A stretch of DNA of 55,216 bases, from contig NZ_VUAZ01000014.1 of NCBI RefSeq assembly GCF_009296165.1, positions 1 to 55,216 of the forward strand, in the 5' to 3' direction. Positions within the stretch are counted from its first letter, which is position 1. Every line of letters begins with the position of its first letter. A model generated the notes under the pieces. That model was given only the letters and a program-made list of their open reading frames with translations. It did no database searches and had not been told where the DNA came from. This document shows, piece after piece, positions 39,701 to 47,997 of the stretch. Origin of the DNA: Pseudomonas kitaguniensis (GTDB lineage: Bacteria; Pseudomonadota; Gammaproteobacteria; Pseudomonadales; Pseudomonadaceae). Position numbers and translations under genes: made by a program.

Positions 39701-39829
39701 TCAACTGCATTGAGCTTGCTGGTGGTGCCTGTGGCGTTCACTTACATCAACGACGTTGAGCGCATGCTTCATCGAAGGTTTTCGTCGAAGCCGCAGGCAC
39801 CTGCCGCCAAACACCTCACTGCCCGGTAG
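36740..39829 (+). CDS. RND efflux inner-membrane transporter
   Basis: 1029 residues, full length for AcrB/MexB/MdtB-type pumps. MNFATWSIRNPIPSILLFVLLS is TM1; LAVIVGILVDDAIVEIENIERHRR contains the proton-relay aspartates and LMGIVTKNSILLVEYAL the second-half equivalent. Two large periplasmic loops carry the porter domains. The subtype is nearer the multidrug HAE1 group than metal exporters, but substrates cannot be read. Confidence 0.94.
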   Translation: MNFATWSIRNPIPSILLFVLLSMAGILSFRALPIANMPDIDLPSVVISLTQPGASPAQLETEVARKVENSLATLSGIKHMSTSIVDGRVTINVEFILEKKLSDALIESKDAVDKVRSDLPSDLEQPSISAIRVGSDDATLIYAAASSKMDEEALSWFVDDAVNKAILGVPGIGKFERVGGVSRQVVVEVDPASLEAQGTTAAEVSRALKSVEQESSGGRGQVNGAEQAVRTIATVRTADELKNLPVVLSNGRRVNLDQVALIKDTYADRTQLATLDGQPVVGFRIYRAKGFDETRVAAGVQQVLDKLHAADASLNFTKVSGTVDYTHEQYEGSMHMLYEGALLAVLVVWWFLRDWRATLISASALPLSILPTFLVMNWLGYSLNTLTLLALAVIVGILVDDAIVEIENIERHRRMGKPIHQAAGDAVTEIALAVMATTLTLVVVFLPTAMMSGVPGLFFKQFGWTAVVAVLSSLLVARVLTPMMATYLLKTHTEGKETPDGRLMKLYLHSVAWCLSHRRLTMLGTAVVFAASVAVVPLLETGLMPASDKGYSNINLELPPGSSLSATRATTEAVSRAINHLPGIEHVFSTVGVAQPAGRGQTQAAELRRATMTLVLSARGERPGQTDIENQVRVALKEVPGARFSLGSGGLGEKLSLILASDDKAALKATAQALERQLREVAGLANITSTASIERPEIVVRPDARQAAERGVSTETIGETVRIATNGDFDAKMGKLNLDNRQIAIQVRIPDASRQDFETLANLRVRGRDGLIPLSTVAQLAIESGPTQIDRYDRRRYATVTADLGHTPLGQALAKARALPAIQSMPSSVELIESGDAETMAELMTGFSMAIVIGLVCVYCVLVLLFHDFFQPLTILFAIPLSVGGAFVALLMTRGMLSLPSMIGLVMLMGIVTKNSILLVEYALMGIQKQGLSVVEALINACHKRVRPIIMTTLAMIAGMMPIALGLGADASFRQPMAIAVIGGLVTSTALSLLVVPVAFTYINDVERMLHRRFSSKPQAPAAKHLTAR

Positions 39830-39845
39830 ACAAGCCTGTGGGTAA

Positions 39846-39870
39846 AAATGGGCGGTATTCCCGCCCATTC
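39846..39870 (-). terminator. Hairpin terminator between RND and SPOR genes
   Basis: ATGGGCGG-TATTC-CCGCCCAT; on the minus strand it is followed by TTTT, so it best serves the SPOR lipoprotein gene, and it may also stop the convergent pump transcript. Confidence 0.75.
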
Positions 39871-39876
39871 TGCAAG

Positions 39877-40257
39877 TTACTGCGCAGCCTTGTGTTCGAT
39901 GACCTGCGACACGGTGTCGCCTTTCTTGGCGCGCGCCAGTTTTTCGGTCAACAGTGCCTGCTTGGCTTCGGCTTCAGCCTGCGTAGCGAACGGCCCGAGC
40001 AACACCTGGTCCTTGCCGTCCTCTTTGACGATATAAAAATTAAAACCGTGTTCCAGCAACCAGGCGGTCAGGTCGGTGAGCGCCTGCAGCTTGTGGTCCG
40101 GCGGGCCGACCCACACGTCCCATTCCTGGGCGGCCAACGCGCCGGGCTGTGGCTGGCTTTCGATCACGGAAGGCTTGGCCTTGGGGGCTTCGACCGGTTT
40201 ACCTTCACCGCAGCCGGCCAATGCCAACACCGCAATTGCCATCGCTACTTTACGCAC
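39877..40257 (-). CDS. SPOR-domain lipoprotein
   Basis: 126 residues from GTG 40257, with AAGGAG 7 bp upstream. Lipoprotein signal RKVAMAIAVLALAGCGEG, a proline-rich linker, then a SPOR-like domain (VLLGPFATQAEAEAKQALLTEKLARAKKGD), which binds denuded peptidoglycan at septa. Function in division is inferred from the domain only. Confidence 0.82.
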   Translation of the reverse strand: MRKVAMAIAVLALAGCGEGKPVEAPKAKPSVIESQPQPGALAAQEWDVWVGPPDHKLQALTDLTAWLLEHGFNFYIVKEDGKDQVLLGPFATQAEAEAKQALLTEKLARAKKGDTVSQVIEHKAAQ

Positions 40258-40504
40258 AGCCCTGCTCCTTTAAGGATAAAGAGGCAACTTTATCATTCAC
40301 TGTCTATTCTGGCCGTCATAAACATTGGCTTAAACAATGCGAATGATGTATCGCAGACCTGTATGATGCCGCCATGGGAATTAATGTCGCCTCTATGCGT
40401 CCTAAAAGAGGCAGTCACAGGGAAGCGCTTAGCAGTAAGCTACACACATCTGACACCTGCCCTGTCTGAAACATGTGTCCTTAAAAGTAATCAAGGAGAA
40501 GTCC

Positions 40505-40699
40505 ATGCTTATACTCACCCGCAAAGTTGGTGAAAGCATAAACATCGGTGATGACATTACGATCACCATTCTGGGCGTTAGCGGCCAGCAAGTACGAATC
40601 GGTATCAACGCGCCCAAAGATGTTGCGGTGCATCGCGAGGAAATTTACCAGCGCATCCAGGCTGGGCTGACTGCGCCGGACAAAAACCAGACGCCTTGA
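40505..40699 (+). CDS. rsmE: CsrA-family RNA-binding regulator RsmE
   Basis: 64 residues: [52 protein letters not shown]. Both RNA-binding edges (L4/R6 side and VAVHREE) are intact. The [19 protein letters not shown] and AGLTAP tail match RsmE of fluorescent pseudomonads better than RsmA. ATG 40505 with AAGGAGAA 4 bp upstream is chosen; its GGA in the ribosome site fits possible autoregulation by Rsm proteins. Represses secondary metabolism mRNAs in the Gac/Rsm cascade. Confidence 0.95.
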   Translation: MLILTRKVGESINIGDDITITILGVSGQQVRIGINAPKDVAVHREEIYQRIQAGLTAPDKNQTP

Positions 40700-40898
40700 A
40701 GCGCCCTCAGTAGCCAGCCCTTTCGTTCACTGTAACGGCTGGCGAAGAGTTTTCGGTCTGCCCGCGTCCTTCGCGCCACCAGCGCCCTCAGCTTCATTGC
40801 CAGATGAAAACTGCCCAGATGCCTGGAACTTGTTGCGTCATTCGCAGCCGAATTCCCTGAATACCCTCCCGCGTCCGAGTGCATTCAGGAGCACGTCG

Positions 40899-41162
40899 AT
40901 GAGGCCTACTGCAACTAAGCCACTTGTTTCCAGATCCTGGAAAATAGCCGTGCTGATAGGGCTGGCCTTCCTGGCGCTGGAGTATGGGCTAGGGTTCGAA
41001 GTTGAAGGCATTGGCGATCCGGGCGTACGTTCGTCGCTGGAACTGGCGCTCGTTCTGTTCGGCTACCTTTTTGCATTCTGCATCAAGCCGATCCAAAAAG
41101 TCGTCTTGCGCAAACTGTGCCAACACGCCGCTCAGCGCTCACGCCGGCATACCTCACGATAA
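40899..41162 (+). CDS. Small inner-membrane protein of unknown function
   Basis: 87 residues from ATG 40899, with AGGAG 7 bp upstream, preferred over the longer frame from 40797. Two hydrophobic segments: IAVLIGLAFLALEYGLGF and LELALVLFGYLFAFCI, joined by an acidic loop and ending in a basic tail. No family recognised. Its stop overlaps the convergent HAD gene by 9 bp. Confidence 0.65.
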   Translation: MRPTATKPLVSRSWKIAVLIGLAFLALEYGLGFEVEGIGDPGVRSSLELALVLFGYLFAFCIKPIQKVVLRKLCQHAAQRSRRHTSR

Positions 41163-41828
41163 GCGTTGCAGACCGAGCAAGCCGTCAGCATCGCGCTGCA
41201 CCTGCAACCGCTCATACCCATCGATGGCGGCATGCGTTGTTACCATAGGCGTCAGGTGCGTGGCGGTTACGACCAGCACATCAGCCCCGGCCGCCTCCCC
41301 CGCTCGAATACCCACCGTCGCATCCTCGAACACCAGGCAGTCCTCTACCGGCACGCCCAAACGCTGGGCACCCAGCACGTAACACGCTGGATCGGGTTTG
41401 CCATTGGCGACATCTTCGGCCGTTACCAACACGGCAGGCGGTGCGATGCCCGCAGCCTGCAGACGGCGCAGCGCCAACGCTTTGGGTGCCGACGTAACCA
41501 GTGCCCATTGATCGCCGGGCAGGCTGCGCAAGAACTCAACGGCGCCGGAGATCGCCACAACGCCCTCAACATCGTCGAGCTCCGCTTGGGTAATCCATTG
41601 CGCTTCAACCTCGGGGTCTACGCCTGGTAATGCTTGGCGCGTGATGGTGTCAATCGCACGCGCGCCGTGAATAGTGCTCAGGAACGCCGCCACATCCAGG
41701 CCGTGGCGTTCAGCCCAGATGCCCCATACACGCTCGGCGGCGGCAATCGAGTTGAGCAGGGTTCCGTCCATATCGAAGAGGAAGGCGCGGTAACGTTGAT
41801 TGAATACGGCTGAACCTGAAATAGACAC
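41154..41828 (-). CDS. HAD-family phosphatase (sugar phosphatase-like)
   Basis: 224 residues. Motif I AFLFDMDGTLLNS with the nucleophile Asp, motif II ALVTSAPKAL, and motif III/IV around GKPDPACYVLGAQRLGV and CLVFEDATVGIRAGEAAGADVLVV. The set fits the beta-phosphoglucomutase/GS1-like subgroup that dephosphorylates small sugar phosphates. Divergent from the two-component genes. Exact substrate unknown. Confidence 0.9.
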   Translation of the reverse strand: MSISGSAVFNQRYRAFLFDMDGTLLNSIAAAERVWGIWAERHGLDVAAFLSTIHGARAIDTITRQALPGVDPEVEAQWITQAELDDVEGVVAISGAVEFLRSLPGDQWALVTSAPKALALRRLQAAGIAPPAVLVTAEDVANGKPDPACYVLGAQRLGVPVEDCLVFEDATVGIRAGEAAGADVLVVTATHLTPMVTTHAAIDGYERLQVQRDADGLLGLQRLS

Positions 41829-41916
41829 GTCTGGGCTTTCCTTTTAATCGGTCGGATGCAATCTACGGATCAGCCCACCGCTTGTAAACGTTACGCACGG
41901 CTACCCGCGCCATTGC

Positions 41917-41932
41917 ATTACAGGTTTGTAAT
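41917..41932. promoter_or_regulatory. Inverted repeat ATTACA-GGTT-TGTAAT
   Basis: Perfect 6-bp arms with a 4-bp centre, 60 bp upstream of the response regulator. It resembles the palindromic boxes of CopR/CusR-like regulators and may be the autoregulatory site. Confidence 0.5.
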
Positions 41933-41991
41933 CAAGCGATGACCCTTGATCCGGCTACACTTGCGCCACGTATGGAACCAAGGCAATTCCC

Positions 41992-42663
41992 ATGAACATC
42001 CTCGTAGTCGAAGACGAACCCAAGGCCGGCAATTACCTGCTCAACGGCCTGCAGGAGCTGGGTTACTCCGTAAGCCTTGCGCGTGACGGGGTAGACGGCC
42101 TGCACCAAGCGCTGGAAACGCCTTTCGACGTGATTGTGCTGGACGTAATGATGCCGAAAATGGACGGTTGGGAAGTGCTGCGCCGTCTGCGCAAAGAGGC
42201 CGACACGCCGGTGCTGTTCCTCACCGCCCGCGATGATATTGCCGACCGCATCAAGGGCCTGGAACTGGGCGCCGATGATTACTTGATCAAACCGTTTTCC
42301 TTCGCTGAACTGGTCGCACGTTTGCGCACCCTGACCCGCCGCGGCCCGAGCCGTGACGAGGCGCAACTGCAGATCGCCGACCTGCAAATCGACGTACTCA
42401 AGCGCCGCGTCAGCCGTGCTGGTACGCGCATCAACCTGACCAATAAAGAATTCGCCCTGCTGCACCTGTTCGCCACCCACCAGGACCAGGCGCTGTCACG
42501 CTCGATGATTGCCTCACGGGTGTGGGACATGAATTTCGACAGTGATACCAACGTGGTCGATGTCGCCGTGCGGCGCCTGCGCCTGAAAATCGACGACCCG
42601 TTCCAGCTCAAGTTGATCCACAGCGTGCGGGGCATCGGCTACCGCTTCGACACCCAGCCATGA
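41992..42663 (+). CDS. OmpR-family response regulator, heavy-metal type
   Basis: 223 residues. Receiver domain with E7/D8 acidic pair (VVEDEPKAG), phospho-acceptor D51 ([14 protein letters not shown]) and K in [10 protein letters not shown], then a winged-helix DNA-binding domain ([26 protein letters not shown]). The DDPF...[12 protein letters not shown] ending is typical of CopR/CusR/IrlR regulators. It overlaps the sensor gene by 4 bp. Signal unproven; no metal pump is adjacent. Confidence 0.93.
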   Translation: MNILVVEDEPKAGNYLLNGLQELGYSVSLARDGVDGLHQALETPFDVIVLDVMMPKMDGWEVLRRLRKEADTPVLFLTARDDIADRIKGLELGADDYLIKPFSFAELVARLRTLTRRGPSRDEAQLQIADLQIDVLKRRVSRAGTRINLTNKEFALLHLFATHQDQALSRSMIASRVWDMNFDSDTNVVDVAVRRLRLKIDDPFQLKLIHSVRGIGYRFDTQP

Positions 42664-44060
42664 ACCCGCGCCGCCCTTACTCACTGACGCTGCGCCTGGC
42701 GTTGATCTTCGCCCTGCTCGCATTTGCCCTGCTGGCCACGCTGGGGGTTGCGCTGTACCGCGAGCTGGAGCGCGAACTGATCCTGCGCGATGACACCGCG
42801 CTGATCGGCCGCGTCGAGCAACTGCGCAACCTGCTGAACGACAGCAATACCCTGGACCTGATCAAGACCAAACCAGAGCTGTTTCAGAACATGCTGGGTA
42901 ACCGCGAGTCGGTGTTGAGCATCGCTGCGCCGGGGCACAAGCCGTTGCTGCTGGTTAACCCTGGCAACATCGACTTGCCACCCGTGCCGCCGGTTCCAAA
43001 GGGCCACACGTTGAGCCTCGCCGACGTGCAGCATTTGCCCGGTATCAATGGCGTGCCCTTCGCCACCGTGGCCGCCACCATCGATTCCGGCGACATCGGC
43101 AGCCTGCACATCACCACCGGGCGCCTGATGACCGAACGTAGCGCCGTGCTCGCCAGCTACCGTTTAAGTGTTTACATCCTGGCCAGCCTCGCCGCGATCA
43201 TCCTCGCCCTGGTCGGCTACCTGTTAGTGCGCAGAGGGCTGCTGCCCTTAAGGCGCCTGGCCAACCACGCCCAAGGTATCGACGTGGGCAACCTGGCCGA
43301 ACGCCTCGACAGCCACGGTGCGCCAAAAGAGCTGCTGCCGCTGATCGAGTCGTTCAACACCATGCTTGAGCGGCTGGCCAAGGGCTTTGTGCAACTGGGC
43401 CAAGTATCCACCGACATGGCCCACGAACTGCGCACCCCGATCAACAACCTGCTGGGGGAAACCCAGGTAGCGTTGCAACAGAGCCGCAGCATCGAGAGCT
43501 ATCAGCAATTGCTGGCCTCCAATGTCGAAGAACTCGAACGCCTGGCACGGATGCTCGACAACATGCTGTTCCTCGCCCGCACCGACCCGGCCAGCGCCCT
43601 GCGCCAACGCCAACAGCTGAGTGCGGCGGATGAAGTGGCGCGCATCGCAGACTACTTCGAAGGGCTGGCCAGTGATGTGGATATGCGCATTATCGCACAG
43701 GGTGACGGCGTGATCTGGGCAGAACCGATGCTGCTGCGCCGGGCACTGGCCAACCTGTGCGCCAACGCCATCAAATACGCTGCGCCGAGTTCGCAGTTGG
43801 TGATTCAGGCGGTGCCGTGTGCCGACGGCATCAACCTGAGCGTGAGCAGCCAGGGTGAAACCATTCCCGCCGAGCATCTGCCCAGGTTGTTCGAACGGTT
43901 TTACCGGGTAGATCAATCGCGCGAACGTTCGGCGCAATCGAATGGGCTGGGGCTGTCGATTGTCGCGACCATCATGCAATTGCATGACGGGCGCTGCAGC
44001 GTGAGCAGCATGGCGGGTGTGACCTGTTTTGAGCTGTTCTTTCCCCGGGCGGAACACTGA
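42660..44060 (+). CDS. Sensor histidine kinase, heavy-metal sensor type
   Basis: 466 residues. Two membrane segments ([23 protein letters not shown] and [22 protein letters not shown]) flank a periplasmic sensor of about 125 residues; HAMP follows, then the H box [20 protein letters not shown] box [11 protein letters not shown] and G2 box [12 protein letters not shown]. The G1 region reads [11 protein letters not shown] and lacks the usual Asp-x-Gly, as some metal sensors do. Partner of the preceding response regulator. Confidence 0.92.
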   Translation: MNPRRPYSLTLRLALIFALLAFALLATLGVALYRELERELILRDDTALIGRVEQLRNLLNDSNTLDLIKTKPELFQNMLGNRESVLSIAAPGHKPLLLVNPGNIDLPPVPPVPKGHTLSLADVQHLPGINGVPFATVAATIDSGDIGSLHITTGRLMTERSAVLASYRLSVYILASLAAIILALVGYLLVRRGLLPLRRLANHAQGIDVGNLAERLDSHGAPKELLPLIESFNTMLERLAKGFVQLGQVSTDMAHELRTPINNLLGETQVALQQSRSIESYQQLLASNVEELERLARMLDNMLFLARTDPASALRQRQQLSAADEVARIADYFEGLASDVDMRIIAQGDGVIWAEPMLLRRALANLCANAIKYAAPSSQLVIQAVPCADGINLSVSSQGETIPAEHLPRLFERFYRVDQSRERSAQSNGLGLSIVATIMQLHDGRCSVSSMAGVTCFELFFPRAEH

Positions 44061-44090
44061 GCATCGCAAGCCGGAGCCTTGGAGTTATTT

Positions 44091-44104
44091 TGCAAACGTT
44101 TGTA
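44091..44104. promoter_or_regulatory. LacI/RbsR-like operator half-match TGCAAACGTTTGTA
   Basis: Shares the 11-bp core GCAAACGTTTG exactly with the rbs operator at 30140-30153. It lies 115 bp before the next small gene. Could be a second RbsR or related LacI-family site, or chance. Confidence 0.35.
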
Positions 44105-44218
44105 CGTCACGGCTAGGCCAGACTAACGCTACTCTGCCCCTCATCATTCACTCACATTGTTTGAAACGGGTGTCATGCTTTGGAGAGAAGACAGTATCGA
44201 TTCGGCGCAGCGAGCACA

Positions 44219-44518
44219 GTGAACATCCCGGCTCAAGGCAGAGCCGGTGGCGGTAATGACGGAGGTTCTGGTATGGAAAGACGCTTGGGTTTACTGGAAA
44301 AGGGGCTGGCTGATATGAAAGAGAAGCTATTTGTCGTTTCGAGCAGAGCAGACTCGATTGAACGGCATTCCACCACCATTGAAAAGCACTTCGCCACCCG
44401 GGCAGACCTGGCGACCACAGAGCTGAACCTGATCAAATGGTACGTAGCAACGGCGTTCGCGATGACAGGCCTGGTGTGCGCCATAACGTTCGGCCTGACC
44501 CGGCTGATGAGTGGCTAA
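44219..44518 (+). CDS. Small coiled-coil membrane-anchored hypothetical protein
   Basis: 99 residues from a GTG at 44219; a later ATG at 44273 (81 residues, GGAGG upstream) is also possible. The N-terminus is Gly-rich (GRAGGGNDGGSGMERRLGLLEK), the middle is a predicted coiled coil (LADMKEKLFVVSSRADSIERHSTTIEKHF) and the end a single membrane helix (WYVATAFAMTGLVCAITFGL). This layout is shared by many uncharacterised small proteins of proteobacteria. Function unknown. Confidence 0.65.
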   Translation: MNIPAQGRAGGGNDGGSGMERRLGLLEKGLADMKEKLFVVSSRADSIERHSTTIEKHFATRADLATTELNLIKWYVATAFAMTGLVCAITFGLTRLMSG

Positions 44519-44526
44519 GGCAGCCC

Positions 44527-44548
44527 GGGCAGGTCAGCTGACCTGCCC
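44527..44548. terminator. Perfect 22-bp palindrome at convergent gene ends
   Basis: GGGCAGGTCAG and its exact mirror CTGACCTGCCC abut with no loop. It overlaps the last codons of the pcp gene (stop at 44534) and follows the small membrane protein gene by 8 bp. May be a bidirectional terminator. Confidence 0.5.
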
Positions 44549-45175
44549 GCCGCTTTGCACCACATCCACCTTGGTTACCCATGCTGCGAGCACTGCCACG
44601 CGCAGGCCCTCAACCAGCGTTTCCAGCGGCATCGACGCTTGCCGCGTATCAGCCACCTGCTCCGGCAGGTTGGGTACGTGAATAAAGCCACTGCGAACAG
44701 GTGTGCCCGCAAGCGCATGCTGCAACAGGTAAAACACCTGATTACACACAAACGTACCCGCTGTCTGCGAGACCGCAGCCGCTATACCGGCCTCGCGCAC
44801 AGCCTTGACCATCGCCTTGATCGGCAGCGTGGTGAAGTAAGCCGCCGGGCCATCGGCCACCACCGGTTTATCAATAGGTTGCTCCCCAAGGTTGTCGGGG
44901 ATGCGTGCATCGTTCACGTTGATCGCCACCCGCTCAATCGAAATATCCCCGCGCCCGGGCGCAAGGCCTGTGGCGATCACCATCGCCGGGTTCAGCTCGG
45001 CGATCAGTCGGGTAAGGCATTCCCCCGCCGTGGCGAACGTACAGGGCAGCCGACGCGCAACAATCTGCACGCCCTCGCCCAACTGCACGCCCTCCAAACG
45101 GCGTACGGCTTCCCAAGAGGGGTTTATGACGTCGTGGTCAAAGGGCTCAAAGCCCGTCAGCAGCACAGTTTGCAT
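44534..45175 (-). CDS. pcp: Pyrrolidone-carboxylate peptidase
   Basis: 213 residues of peptidase family C15: MQTVLLTGFEPFDHDVINPSWEAV at the N-terminus, catalytic Glu near GRGDISIERVAINVNDARIPD, catalytic Cys in SQTAGTFVCNQVFY and catalytic His in SGFIHVPNLPEQ. It removes N-terminal pyroglutamate from peptides, releasing 5-oxoproline. It follows the DUF979 gene by 7 bp, so the membrane proteins probably handle the product or the peptide. Confidence 0.94.
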   Translation of the reverse strand: MQTVLLTGFEPFDHDVINPSWEAVRRLEGVQLGEGVQIVARRLPCTFATAGECLTRLIAELNPAMVIATGLAPGRGDISIERVAINVNDARIPDNLGEQPIDKPVVADGPAAYFTTLPIKAMVKAVREAGIAAAVSQTAGTFVCNQVFYLLQHALAGTPVRSGFIHVPNLPEQVADTRQASMPLETLVEGLRVAVLAAWVTKVDVVQSGGQVS

Positions 45176-45182
45176 CTCAGCC

Positions 45183-46133
45183 TCACATCAACACGTAGAG
45201 CAGCACAATATTGACCGCCAGCATCATCAGCGCGGTCGGAAACTGAGCCTTGATCACCGCGTGTTTGTCCGGCAACTCCAGCAACGCGGCGGGGACGATA
45301 TTGAAGTTGGCGGCCATGGGCGTCATCAGCGTGCCGCAATAACCAGAGAACATACCGATCGCCGCCATCACGGCCGGGTTAGCGCCGTAGATGCCGACCA
45401 GCACCGGCACGCCGACACCGCCGGTCATGACCGGGAACGCGGCGAAGCCGTTGCCCATGATTACCGTAAACAGCGCCATGCCCAGCACATAGACCACCAC
45501 TGCCACCCACTTGAAATCCAGGTTGATGTAGGTGGTGACCACATGGGCAACCGCCGTGCCCACCCCGGCTTCATTGAACAACAGCCCGAGCATTGCCAGC
45601 ATCTGCGGCAACACCATGGCCCAGCCCAGCGCTTCGGTCAGGCGTCGCGATTCGCGCAAGGCTTGCACCGGCGTATCACGGGTCAGCCAACAGGCCAGGC
45701 CGAGTGCGATCAGGCAGCCAATGCCGAGGGAGACGAAGGTGGTGTTTTTCGGGTCCAGCAGCGGCACGCCGCCAATTTCGGTGTGCTTGAGCAGCACCGA
45801 ACCGATCACGGTAGTCAGCGGAATCGCCAGCGCCGGTATAAATAACTTATGCCCCAAACGGCCGGCGCTAGCGCGCGACTCCTTGTCATGCAACTCGGCA
45901 TGCTTGCCACGGCCAACGCCACCCAAGCCTGCAATCAGCGCCATCACCACCACGCCCGCACCGATAACCACCGACGGCAGGCGTTCTCCAATCAGGAACG
46001 GGATAGCAAACAACAACCAGAACAAGGCGCTGGACCAGCGTTTGGGATGGCTTCGGTCAAACAGGATCATGCCGGCGGTGATCAACAACAGCACACCGGC
46101 CAGCCAGTAAAGGTATTGAATCGAGATGATCAT
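45183..46133 (-). CDS. DUF979 family membrane protein
   Basis: 316 residues with about nine hydrophobic segments, beginning IISIQYLYWLAGVLLLITAGMILF. Contains FTVIMGNGFAAFPVMTGGVGVPVLVGIYG and GMFSGYCGTLMTPMAANFN, re-entrant-loop-like stretches of ion-coupled transporters. It overlaps the DUF969 gene by 4 bp; the two families nearly always occur as a pair. Probably one half of a heteromeric carrier. Confidence 0.87.
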   Translation of the reverse strand: MIISIQYLYWLAGVLLLITAGMILFDRSHPKRWSSALFWLLFAIPFLIGERLPSVVIGAGVVVMALIAGLGGVGRGKHAELHDKESRASAGRLGHKLFIPALAIPLTTVIGSVLLKHTEIGGVPLLDPKNTTFVSLGIGCLIALGLACWLTRDTPVQALRESRRLTEALGWAMVLPQMLAMLGLLFNEAGVGTAVAHVVTTYINLDFKWVAVVVYVLGMALFTVIMGNGFAAFPVMTGGVGVPVLVGIYGANPAVMAAIGMFSGYCGTLMTPMAANFNIVPAALLELPDKHAVIKAQFPTALMMLAVNIVLLYVLM

Positions 46134-46843
46134 TGCGCAGCCTCCACTTGGGCGGCGGCTGTCATATCGCGGGTTAGCTTTCGATCAAATCGATGCAAGC
46201 GAATGGCATGGATGATAAACGCGCAGATGGCCGTAGGGATGCCCCACACCGCAATATGCAGCGGTTCCACATCAATGCCCGAGCCGAGCAGGAAGGTGTG
46301 CATCAGCGCAATCGCGCCAAAGGCGACAAAGATGTCCTCGCCGAAAAACAGCCCCACATTGTCGGTCGCCGCACACATGGCTAATACCTTGTGACGCAGT
46401 TTGTCCGGCAGCTTGCCGTAGCGTTTTTCCGCCGCACCCTCGGCCATCGGCGCCAGTAGCGGCCGCACCATCTGCGGGTGCCCGCCCAGGCTGGTCAGGC
46501 CCATGGCCGCGGTGGACTCGCGTACAAACAAGTACATGATCAACAAGCGCCCGACCGTGGCACGCTCGAAACGCGCGATCCAGTTCTGCGCATGCAAGCG
46601 CAAGCCATGGCGCTCCAGCAGGCCGATGACCGCCAAGGGCAATAACAGGATCAGTTGCAGGGCGCGGGTCTGGAGGAAACCATCGCCCATGCTGGCGAGA
46701 ATTTTTTCCAACGGAAAGTTTGCGGCCAAACCGGTGGCGATGGCGGCAGCGGTGACCACCAGCAGCGGATTGAAGCGCAAGACGAAGCCAACCACGATGA
46801 CAAGTACGCCGATCAACGGCCATAGGTTCACAACAGTTTGCAT
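46130..46843 (-). CDS. DUF969 family membrane protein
   Basis: 237 residues from ATG 46843 (MQTVVNLWPLIGVLVIVVGFVLRFNPLL); the frame extends to 46912 but the family starts here. About six hydrophobic segments. TAMGLTSLGGHPQMVRPLLAPMAEGAAEKRYG is a likely cytoplasmic or re-entrant stretch. First gene of DUF969-DUF979-pcp. I infer a role in 5-oxoproline or pyroglutamyl peptide transport from the neighbour only. Confidence 0.86.
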   Translation of the reverse strand: MQTVVNLWPLIGVLVIVVGFVLRFNPLLVVTAAAIATGLAANFPLEKILASMGDGFLQTRALQLILLLPLAVIGLLERHGLRLHAQNWIARFERATVGRLLIMYLFVRESTAAMGLTSLGGHPQMVRPLLAPMAEGAAEKRYGKLPDKLRHKVLAMCAATDNVGLFFGEDIFVAFGAIALMHTFLLGSGIDVEPLHIAVWGIPTAICAFIIHAIRLHRFDRKLTRDMTAAAQVEAAQ

Positions 46844-47084
46844 GACGATGAGGTCCTTGAATGCGCGCTGCGGCGCCATTACAGCAGGATGTGAACAAAC
46901 GGCCCACAGCATGAAAGTGACGTGCAGCCCGGCGCGGTTTTTATTGTTGACCTTAAAGGTCGAGCGTCAGTGGCGGCAACTTTGCTGCTTGGGGGCGGGA
47001 GGTGTCCAACAAGAAAAATTGTTGCTGCAAACCAATAAACTTTGTCGGTGATGGGCGCCGGCTGATCCGGCGCTGTACGAGGAT

Positions 47085-47510
47085 TTAACCCAGGCGTTTC
47101 TGGAAAAAGTGCCGCTGGTGCCCCGGCGGGTAATCGTCGATATGACCAAACTCACTGAACCCCAGCTTTCGATAAAAACCCGGCGCCTGGAAGCTGAAGG
47201 TGTCCAGCCAGATCCCCTGGCAGCCCTTTTCGCGCGCCAAGTCTTCAGCGGCACGCATCAACCGTGTGCCGGTACCTTGGGTGCGCATCAAGTCCGGAAT
47301 GCTCAAGAGTTCAACGAACAGCCACCCGTAGGAAATTTTTCCGTAGAGGCCACCGACAACCTCCTGAGTGCCTGGATCGCGCAGTAAAATCCCGACCGTT
47401 TCAAACGCCATGTCACCCGTATGGCTGAGGTTATACGCCCTCAACGGTTTAAGGATGGCCTCACGCTCCTGCGCCGTCACGTCGAACGACACCTCAATTG
47501 CTAATTCCAT
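47085..47510 (-). CDS. GNAT family N-acetyltransferase
   Basis: 141 residues. Acetyl-CoA motif region LLSIPDLMRTQGTGTRLMRAAEDLAREKGCQGIWLDTFSFQAPGFYRKLGFSEFG has the Q-x-x-G-x-G/A-like loop (RTQGTGTRL). Ends HQRHFFQKRLG. Substrate cannot be told. Stands alone; 241 bp separate it from the DUF969 start. Confidence 0.88.
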   Translation of the reverse strand: MELAIEVSFDVTAQEREAILKPLRAYNLSHTGDMAFETVGILLRDPGTQEVVGGLYGKISYGWLFVELLSIPDLMRTQGTGTRLMRAAEDLAREKGCQGIWLDTFSFQAPGFYRKLGFSEFGHIDDYPPGHQRHFFQKRLG

Positions 47511-47997
47511 CGCCTGCTCCCTCGGTTGAGTTCCGTCGCCCGTCAGTATGCCTTGGCCACTGCGGCTAAAGCAGCGCTCAACGTGATGAAAGCGTTCACT
47601 GCGCTGGGCGTTTTAGGACAGCGTTCGCGCGGGTCGCGCTGCTTGGGGCGCAGGAGAAAGTGTGCTCAATCGCCCCAGCCGGCTCGACCGTGAAGAATCC
47701 TGTTGAGCGCCTACACTGCAGGCAGTCGTTGCGCGCTTTGCGCATCGCTCACGGCACCCGTGCCGACGAAGAGGTTAGCCGCCATGTACCCCGGACAAAT
47801 GGGTATGACGACAACGAACGGTGAAATACGCTGCCAGAGGGTGGTTCAGATCATCTGCTTTTTATCGGTGGCTTCACTGTTCTGCTGACTCATCAGTAAC
47901 GCCTGCGCCCTGAATGTCAGCCTTGATTGCCAAGGCTGACACTTGCCCGAATTTCAGGCGCCACACCTACACACTCCAACCATGTGTTGGGCCTATT
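47511..47997. other. 487-bp region without a convincing gene
   Basis: Short frames are present but lack ribosome sites or recognisable protein. A perfect 11-bp hairpin TGTCAGCCTTG-ATTGC-CAAGGCTGACA (47916-47942) lies near its right end with no T-run. It may hold the promoter of the GNAT gene and the 3' end of the FlxA-like transcript. Confidence 0.4.

Noticed and set aside
47526..47683. Frame reading SSVARQYALATAAKAALNVMKAFTALG after the GNAT gene
   Set aside because: Looks protein-like for about 30 residues but has no good start or ribosome site and no recognised family; too weak to call a gene or remnant.
47703..47888. 61-residue frame in the same gap
   Set aside because: TTG start, no ribosome site, no similarity recognised.
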